Positions 56,550 to 64,000 of a DNA stretch of 64,000 bases are shown piece by piece (positions within the stretch are counted from its first letter, which is position 1; each line of letters begins with the position of its first letter). The DNA comes from Rhizophlyctis rosea (lineage: Eukaryota; Chytridiomycota; Chytridiomycetes; Rhizophlyctidales; Rhizophlyctidaceae): NCBI GenBank assembly GCA_027596075.1, contig JADGJC010000085.1, positions 1 through 64,000 on the forward strand, given 5' to 3'. A program made the translations under genes and the position numbers. Below the pieces are notes generated by a model, which was given only the letters and a program-made list of their open reading frames with translations, searched no databases and had not been told where the DNA came from.

Positions 56550-57976
56550 TCATACAACACCACCCCCTCCCCCCACCTCCTCGCCCCCGCCAAAATCTCC
56601 CTCAAAATCCTTCGGCAAACCCCTATAAAACAAAACCTCCCACACACTCCCCACCCCCCGCCGCCCATCCCCATCAACCGGATACTCCACCACCCGCATA
56701 GAATACCCCACAACACCCCTTACGCAAGGCCAAACCGTTTCCGTCTGCTTCAACACATCCAACTCCCTCACAGTCGGAATCGTCCGCTTCTTATCATTAT
56801 CATCCGGCGACGGGATATTACTCCTCACAGTCAGGTACCGGTCATTCTTGGATAGATGCATGGACCAGATCTCCGAGAGGTGCGGTGTGAGGGTGTGAAG
56901 GATTGTGAGTGTCGTAAGGGAGAGGACGTGAAGTGTGGAGTTGCGTGAGAGGAGGATGAGGTTGAAGCGGGACATGGTTGCGTCTTGGATTGGTATAGGG
57001 ATTTTCTGTGTTGTGTGTGTTTGGAGTGGTGAGAGAGTGTGTAGTCGGATGCGCTATGGTGTTGGGTCGGGTGTAGCGTTGAAGATGGACGGTGCGAGTT
57101 CTTCTGTTGACGTCATTGTTGCCAGGAGGGTCTCGTTTAGCGCGAAATAGGAGGACGTGCCTTCTTCCTCTATTGTGTGTGGGGAGTACGGGTGGAGAAC
57201 TTGGATGCGGTATATATAGCGACCGAGGCGTTTTGTGGGTGTTGACCATGCAATTATGTGTGTCGAGCCGCAGATTGCATGGCAGTGGGTGTGTATTGCA
57301 TCTGGGGAGGGGAGTTTGGTGAGTTGGAGGGAGGTTACGGGGCGGAGGGTGAGTGCGTTGACGTAGTGGATGTGGGAGGAGTCTATAGTGCAGTGCATTG
57401 TTGGGCGGGTGAATGTAGCGTTTGGTTTGTAGAACTTGAATTCATTGTTGCTAGAGTGACCGTATCCATGTGTTAACGGCTGTAAAACTTGGTCCAAAAT
57501 AGGAGGAGGTTGAACAAGATGAAGTCCTTGGGGTGACACCATAAGCTCCCCATTTGGAAGGATAGCTATGGGATGCGGTTTCGGGTATGTCGGATTCAAA
57601 AAATTAAAATGTGCCAGAACAATGTCCATCACTCGGTTCTCATGAACTCTTTTCAAACAAGATGTCCAAGGCTGGCTTTCGCAAGCGGGCACCGCCGTCC
57701 AGTCTGCTGTTCCCGACAAACCCACTTCCGCTGCCAACTCCACCACAAAATAACTACGTCTCTCCAACTTTCCGCACCATACGGGACTGGTAGACACCTT
57801 TCCGAAAATGCGCCATAGAGTTTGGGTTTCCATACCTGTAAGGAGGAGGTATGACTAGTGTCTCTCCATGAACGACAGACCCGTTCGCAGGTCAGAGTCG
57901 TGTCTACATTGAGCAAAGCGAAAATGAGGCTGAGAGTGTCGGGGTTCAGTGACGGATAAGCAATGTGTTGGTGCAT
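56550..57976 (-). CDS. F-box protein, frame interrupted
   Basis: From ATG 57976 the frame begins MHQHIAYPSLNPDTLSLIFA-LLNVDTTLTCERVCRSWRDT, a good F-box, continuing QVWKPKLYGAFSERCLP and SWRDVVILWWSWQRKW. That frame stops at 57653. The rest of the protein (TSCLKRVHENRVMDIVLAHF, KPHPIAILPNGELMVSPQGL, YVNALTLRPVTSLQLTKLP, ALNETLLATMTSTEELAP) lies one base away, the change falling between about 57720 and 57690 with no room for an intron. After an intron ending near 57009 a last block (FNLILLSRNSTLHVLSLTTL, IWSMHLSKNDRYLTVRSNIP) looks like beta-propeller strands. The intact product would be an SCF substrate adaptor. A sequencing indel or a recent mutation explains the break equally well. Confidence 0.6.
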
Positions 57977-58161
57977 CTTGTGGTGAGCACTGGACCGCTG
58001 AGGGTGGAAGTGGCTATGGCAGATTGCCGGCGGATTGCCGGCGAATTGCTTGACCTGCAACAGGAGGAAGGAGAACGCTGGAGGTTGGGTGTGGTCATAT
58101 TAGTTTGATTTGGATTGGGTGCGACGCATTATTTAGAAGCGCGTTTTTGGGTAGCATTGGA

Positions 58162-58280
58162 GTCATAGCTCAGTCGGGTAGTGCGGTGCGTAGATGCAGG
58201 GCCTCCTGTTTCGACAGTCGGAAGCCCCGTGTTCGAAACCACACACAAGGACCCCTCGGACATGGCTCACCTGTTTTTTT
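58162..58280 (+). ncRNA. tRNA-like element with pol III signals
   Basis: A box-A core (ATAGCTCAGTCGGGTAGTGC) at 58165-58186 and a box-B core (TGTTCGAAACC) at about 58230-58240 flank a hairpin (GGGC...CTGT-TTCG-ACAG...GCCC). A T-run (nine T, about 58272-58280) lies 30 nt downstream. The T-stem does not pair well and the acceptor strands match only loosely, so this is a tRNA pseudogene or a tRNA-derived short interspersed element, not a confident tRNA. Confidence 0.45.
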
Positions 58281-59062
58281 TTCCCTTTCTCCCTCAGACC
58301 CCCGTAAACACTTGATCGTCCTGCCATCACCACGCTCTCTTTCTTCTTCGTTCTCTTGTGAAGATAAAATTGAAAATATTCTTGTTCTTTTTTTTCTTCA
58401 TAATGTCGCGTCAGTACCAGGAATAGCCTGAATGAAATGTTGTGGAATACCGACAATAACTCACAGTTCCCTCCAAGTTTCTCGTCGATAAGTACATCAT
58501 GCTTCCCTAGCTGTATAACACCCAAGTCATCACTCCAACCATTTGGGATTTCAACCATGTACATGCTCTGAAACACATAAAGTCATTCGGGTCGTATTCG
58601 AAACCAATTTTTTTGGACGTTGTGGGCCAATATTGACAAAGAGGAGAACAATCGCAAACTTGTGCGCATGTAACTTGATGCCAACGGCGAGTTCCAGGAA
58701 TTGTTGTTGTTATGCATCGGCGGTGCAATTTTCCTTTTTTACAATGTCTCAGGACCAAGTGGACCAAGCCGATCTGTCCAAAGTTTTGAATAGAGTGGTG
58801 CGATGTAATACCTGAAGTAGGTGAGTTAGGTGTGACATCCTGAGGCTTTTGTGACTCGGTTCTTGCTCTGCTGTTTCCGGCATGTTGTGTCCTATTTGCA
58901 TTTGCTGTTTACGCCTGTAATCTTTGATGTATCCTTGGGAGTCTGCAGTTCAAAACTCTTTCTAGGCCATCAACAAGCATAAGGTGTGTTTGGCCATCAC
59001 AGAGGGTACAAATTGGTCAAGTGACTTCAATGTCTTGGCACATTTGATACACGGAACGAAAT
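58281..59062. other. Intergenic region
   Basis: No supported gene. It leads to the 3' end of the LtrA-like gene. Confidence 0.4.
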
Positions 59063-61923
59063 TCATGCGAAGGACTCCCCACCACCCTTTCTCCCCTGCT
59101 TCCCATGAGATCTCTTGTTGGTGTCTGCTTCCACAGGAGCCGCCTCGACATCCTCCACTTTCGTCCTCTTCATCCTTCCAAACCTGTAGCATGACAGTCA
59201 GTATAAACCCGCAAACGCAAAAAGACCCAAACAAAACAAAAACTCACTGCTCAAACAACACAACAAAAACATATACCCCAGCAACTGCCCCAATCATTCC
59301 CATAGCCTTCGCCGTACCCCTCTCACCGGCTGGATCAACACCCCCACTAACACCCCCGTAAACCATCAACCCCGCCCCACACGCACACCGAACCCCCGTC
59401 CTCCACCTCCTCCCCACCCTCTCCCCAGTGCTATCTGCACTCCCATGACACCAACTAATAAAACTCAACCACCACAACACAGCCCCAAATCCACCGATGA
59501 AGAAGTACCGCAGCCAGGGTTCTACCGGGGAAGAGGCGTCGATTTGCGGGTGGACGTAGTCTATGTGGCCTATGCGGAGGATGAGGATTGAGAGGGATCC
59601 GCCAGAGAGGACTAGGGTTGTATGGAGGGGGAGGTGGAGGAGTTGGAAGAGGAAGGCTGTTAGGGGGTTGCGGCGGAGGGCGTGTTTGAACTGTGGTTTT
59701 GAGAGGGAAATGGGGCGATTAGTTTCGAGATTGTACTTGGATGAGTTGACCAGTTCATTTTATTTCTTACCTGTTTCCCACCGTCGATTGCGTAGTATAT
59801 CCATTGAACGCAAATGGTAATGGTAAGTCCTAGGATGGTGGCAGCGTACGTAGCTTCGAACTGATCATCTTTTGATGTCCATAAAATCGATACGACCAGT
59901 TCGCCTTTAATAAAAATCGCAAAATCCATGAGTATCCCCAGCGATGGGAGACCCCCCGCAACAGTGTGACCCGCCGCGAAACAACAAGAAACTCACCCAA
60001 AACAATCATAGTCAACAGCCCAAACCTCTCCCAACAATGCTCAATATTCATCGCCAACCTATACTTCATCCGTCCCGGCGGCGCGGCGTGGGGGGGGCGC
60101 CGGCCGGGGGGCGGCGGGGGCCGCGGGCCCGGCCAGGGCCGGCGGGGGGCCCGCCGGGGGGGGGGNNNNNNNNNNCTCCCCCCTCCAACCCTAACCCCCC
60201 ACCCGAAAACATACGGCACACCCCACCCCACCAAATCCATCACAAGCCCAACCCACCAAATCCACTCCCTCCCCTCCCCCCCTCCCAAAAAACAAACCAC
60301 CACCCACGGGACACTCGCCAACACCACACCCCCCATCCTGACCGCCGCGTACGCCGAAAATGCCGGCATCGAGATGAATACTTTCGAGTAAGAGAGGATG
60401 TAGAGGAGACGGGAGAGGAGGTAGATCATGGCGAAAGGGCGGGCGGTGTTGTGGTGGGGGTCTGGGTCGAAGGCGTGGGAGCAGGTTATGCCTAGACCCG
60501 AGACGAGGAGCATTTGGAGCCAGGCGTGGAGGCGATGCCAGAAGGAGGAGGTTGTGCCGAAGGTGTTTGAGTAGCTGGGGGGATGTTTCGAGAAGGTTGT
60601 GTGTAAGCTGATTTTGCGAATGGGACGGGAATGAGTGAAATGGCAGGATTTGCTTACTTCTGGTTTGATATCCATGTTCTGGATGGGTAAGTCATTGCGT
60701 CAGGAGAAGGATGGTGATTTTAAGTGGACGACAAGAACTTACAGCCATATGGGAGCGAATATCAAAATGACGTGGTTCAATTCCGCTGCATCGATAACGG
60801 ACGCCTCCTTTATAGTATGAGCTGAAACCCGGGAAGATGTCAAACATTGTGATCCCAAACTGGCCTTCATGAAGCACACAGTATCAAACAACTCACAAAC
60901 TTGCTGAATCACACCGACATATACTAAATCCGAGAAAAGCTGTCAACGGTATTTCGTCATTCACACGCTCACTCGTCACACACCAAAAGACACCATTCCT
61001 CACCTCCTCCCACGCAACCTTCCTCGCCTTCCTCTCCCGATAAAACGTATCACCAATAAAGAACTGTCGTGCCGGCGATGGCTTGAGATGTTTATCCAGG
61101 AAGTTCAAATATGGATGATGTGCAGGATGGACGTGGTGGATTTCGTCGTATAGTCTGAGATCTGCTGGGTGTTTGCCGAATTCTTCGTGTGTCTGGAGGG
61201 GAGGTTGGGGGAAGGGGAGCGTGAGAGGGATGATAGGGTATAGGAGTAGGGAGAAGGAAAAGGAGACGTACGAAATGCTCATGTGGCGCGACGTCTGCTT
61301 CTTTTTCTTCGTCGATCTGTACATTTCGTTAGAGTCAACTTTCCTGACATATGAAATGGTTGAAAGATGACCATACTCACAAACAGTGTAGCACCGGAAG
61401 CACCCTGCACAGGCTCGATTTTCCCACCCTCCACCTCCTCCACCTGCGAAGTAGGCGTGACCGGTGTCTTCCTCTCCACACCATCCTCATCACCTCCCTC
61501 ATTCACATCACCCATTCCCTCCCCCTCATCCGGCAGATCCGGACCACCCTCCCCAACATCTCCTTCCTCCCCCCCACCATTCCCATCTTTCTTCCTCGAC
61601 CGTGTTGCAACGCCCTGGTTCCCTCCATGCGGAGTTGATGCCGGCTCATCCTCTGAATCGTCACTGCCGCTACTCCCATCTGACGACTCGTCTCCCCCAA
61701 ACCCCATACCAAACCCAGTGTTATATCCCGCTTTGCGTTTTCGACGTGCTTTCGCTTGGCGTGGCCCGTTGAGGTATCTCACGTTTTGCAATTGATGGAG
61801 GGACTCATATCTGGTAGGCGGTGCTGGCGTTGTCGTCTTCGATGTCGAGAACTCAGTCGCCGATCGATTGTTTGCGGTGTTGGCATTTCCTATGTTGTTT
61901 GATGGGTTTAGACTGTTGACCAT
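59063..61923 (-). CDS. LtrA-like (low temperature requirement A) multi-pass membrane protein
   Basis: Ten exons, complement(join(59063..59183,59248..59690,59771..59904,59997..60574,60658..60678,60743..60807,60901..60939,61004..61192,61272..61316,61381..61923)). Exon 4 from the 3' end is broken by ten N (60166-60175) and flanking GC-only sequence, so the protein is incomplete there. The N-terminus is a 180-residue acidic Ser/Gly/Asp-rich cytosolic domain, not usual for LtrA. Then come FGKHPADLRLYDEIHHVHPA, VAWEELFSDLVYVGVIQQ, NHVILIFAPIWLTWISN, YSNTFGTTSSFWHRLHAWLQ-MLLVSGLGI, MNIEHCWERFGLLTMIVLGE-LVVSIL and several further helices. The last exon gives a basic cytosolic tail (GRMKRTKVEDVEAAPVEADT, KRSHGKQGRKGG). 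Family function is poorly known; the name comes from a bacterial cold-growth gene. Confidence 0.82.
60084..60175. other. Assembly gap with GC-only flank
   Basis: Ten N at 60166-60175 mark a scaffold gap. The 80 nt before it consist almost wholly of G and C and break the LtrA frame; they match neither the gene nor the neighbourhood and are probably artefact. Confidence 0.85.
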
Positions 61924-62647
61924 ATTATCACTCTCCGAAATGAGGTGAAACACTGGTTCTTGGCTTGCTTTCAGGACCTTGAAATTTTGTTTCCAGGAGG
62001 TGCAAGGTTTTGAAGTTGTTCGGTCAGGAACCACTCTTCTCGTCGACCCAATTCCAGGGGAGCAATCCCTCCCATCACCACCAATCTCCACGATGCGGAT
62101 TCATCGATAACGTGTACGTCTCTGGCGCCAGCCTCGTTCGATCCGAATGGGCCGACCATGCATGTCATTACGGAATAAGATTTTTAGAATTTTGTGTGCG
62201 CTTGCTCTTCAGGGTTCAGTTTCTGTGACGTAAATTCGAAGCCACGTGGCGCAGCAGCCAACACCCGGATGATGTCAGCACATGCAAACAAGACGGGTTG
62301 AAAGTTGACAGGTAGCGACCCGTAGGGCTCCCGAAATACCAAGATTCCAGTGCTGGTACCCATGTAAGAGATTGACAAACACCATGTGATGAAGTAGGGT
62401 CGGGTTTGCACTGATTGACAATTCCAACAATCCCAACGACAATCTGTTGACTCCATACAAATCCGTTGAGGCCCTGCATCTACAATGCCGTCCATGTTTT
62501 CAAAATACCCCAGCGCCCTTACCAAAAAAACCCTCAATCTCATGATCACTCATAATCAAAGACAATATATTGGCGTAATATTCGCAACACCCGCCCTGAG
62601 CCCGGTGCAAATTTTACACATTCCCATACCTTCTCTACCATCCATCC
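61924..62647. other. Intergenic region
   Basis: Upstream region of the LtrA-like gene and leader of the next ORF. No gene is supported. Confidence 0.4.
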
Positions 62648-63307
62648 ATGCCATTCCCCAACTTCCCCACCCTCTATATCAAGCTCAACCCCAAAGATGA
62701 CGTCTCCCCCTTCCACTCCTTCACCTACATCCTCCAATCAAACGAAGACCCCTCCGTAGCAGCTTTCGCAATTTGGAACAGACTCGCCGGATTAAACATC
62801 TACCCAACCGGGACGTCCACACGACCCTTCCATCCCAAATCTCTGCTCCGCGAGGAACTTCCGAGCCGTACGTTACATCATGAACTTTGGTGGAACGAGA
62901 GAATGACACTACAGCATTGCTTTATGGTGATGTTGTTCAAGTTTGCGGATTGGAGTGGGTTGATGCGGGTTGTGGATGGGATTCATAGATGTTGCGATGA
63001 GGCTAGGGGTGTGCAGTTCCTGGAGGTTGAACGCACGGGTATTGAGATACCCTTCACAGCTAGACATTCTGGTCGTCGCGGACTTCGGGTAGACAAAGTG
63101 GGGAGAGATAGAGTTGATTGCGGAGGTCGTCAGGCACACGTAGGAGATGGAGCGAGTGGAGACGGTGGAGCAGTGGGTTTGGAGGTGACCGCGAACCCCC
63201 TGCGTACCAAGATGAATGGGGGAGTCAATTCAGGGCTAGATCTGCTTCACGAGATACTTGAATTGAATCAAGTATGCGGATGGGTGGTGATTATCAGCAA
63301 GCCTTAG
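62648..63307 (+). CDS. Unidentified ORF
   Basis: A 219-codon frame from ATG 62648. The first 120 residues look like a folded protein (FPTLYIKLNPKDDVSPFHSF, SVAAFAIWNRLAGLNIYPTG, MTLQHCFMVMLFKFADWSGL), C-rich at first and G-rich later as in other exons. The last part (GRDRVDCGGRQAHVGDGASG) has poor complexity and may be past a missed intron or frameshift. No family is recognised. Confidence 0.45.
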   Translation: MPFPNFPTLYIKLNPKDDVSPFHSFTYILQSNEDPSVAAFAIWNRLAGLNIYPTGTSTRPFHPKSLLREELPSRTLHHELWWNERMTLQHCFMVMLFKFADWSGLMRVVDGIHRCCDEARGVQFLEVERTGIEIPFTARHSGRRGLRVDKVGRDRVDCGGRQAHVGDGASGDGGAVGLEVTANPLRTKMNGGVNSGLDLLHEILELNQVCGWVVIISKP

Positions 63308-64000
63308 TCTATTGACTTACAGAGAGCGTCTACTGGGTCCAGGCAAGCGGTGCAGGTCCTGCGCCTGGACTTAACAACTCGACGCCACAAATTCAGGACA
63401 TTTTCCCATTATTGATCTGTCAGGCCCAGAATCGTTCGGGCAGCCGTATGAGTCAATTCTGTGTACCGCCCGAAGCTGTTCTTCACGAGTGTGTTAGTCA
63501 TCAAAACTCAACAGTCGACGCCTCAACATCACGACAAATTTCTATTGTTGCTGTTTACGCCCAGAAGGGTCCGGCCCAGCAATATGAGTCAGTGTTGGGT
63601 GCCGCCCAGAGCTGATTGTTTTTTGTTCAGCCTAGCTCCCTCGGTCGGTCAGGTGCGGGTACGTATAGCTTATCAGAGGAGTAAAACTTGACAGCCAAAC
63701 ACCCGAATGTAGGAAGCATTCCCCTCAATTTAGGCTGTTGCAATCCGAATGGCCAGTGATAGTGCCGATTACACTGATTATGAGTATCAACTCACCATGG
63801 CGAAACAACCGTATCAAGATGAACACTCCCAGTCCAAGGCATGCCTAATCTGATCCCGAACTGCCTCAAACAGAAATGGGCGACTATTTGTCTTACAAAC
63901 TCAGGAGGGGATATATTAGGCCCTGATAGCCAACATAGTACAACAAAAATCACATACACAATGAAACATTTCCCAACGGATATAACCTGGTATAATACAC
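63308..64000. other. Right-end intergenic region with a diverged duplication
   Basis: Two related segments of about 43 nt share ATATGAGTCA-like, GGTxCCGCCC and AGCTG blocks (about 63433-63479 and 63570-63614). No gene is supported. Confidence 0.4.

Overview
The window looks like nuclear DNA of a filamentous, zoosporic-type early-diverging fungus, most likely a chytrid. That is inference from gene content: a BTG/Tob protein, a fungal LtrA-type membrane protein, F-box/ankyrin proteins, an AA9-type LPMO relic, a Reeler-domain secreted protein, and an isolated 5S rRNA gene, all with short GT-AG introns of about 60-280 nt. I could run no searches, so family names rest on motifs I can read.

Layout. 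1-12.5 kb: 3' end of a gene, a BTG/Tob regulator, an unidentified minus-strand gene, a four-exon secreted phytase/esterase-like protein, a 5S rRNA gene, a GNAT acetyltransferase and a Pro/Ser-rich protein. 14-25 kb: mostly relics, namely an AA9-like LPMO pseudogene, an ankyrin pseudogene and a CrpA/Pca1-like copper P-type ATPase pseudogene, with one intact Reeler/Thr-rich secreted protein among them. 25-36.6 kb: an F-box-like protein, a hotdog thioesterase, a secreted Gly/Tyr-repeat protein, an SRI-domain RNA-polymerase-II-binding protein and a membrane RING-H2 ligase. 37-42 kb: a second decayed stretch (single-pass membrane protein, TMEM151-like fragment, pseudokinase-WD40 relic). 43.5-54 kb: intact multi-exon genes, namely a sugar transporter (6 exons), a PRISE-type reductase (4 exons), an F-box/ankyrin protein, an MRM2/FtsJ-like rRNA 2'-O-methyltransferase (6 exons, one of 15 nt) and an amino-acid permease (14 exons). 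55-64 kb: a small unknown protein, an F-box gene with a frame break, a tRNA-like element, a ten-exon LtrA-like membrane protein interrupted by a sequence gap, and an unidentified ORF.

No operon or pathway cluster is evident; the genes are housekeeping, nutrient uptake, secretion and regulatory functions placed next to each other. The most unusual signal is compositional: in most coding exons the coding strand starts strongly C-rich and ends strongly G-rich, so skew resets at each intron like a sawtooth. Several degenerate tRNA-like modules followed by T-runs, and two GC-only stretches that look like assembly artefacts, are also present.
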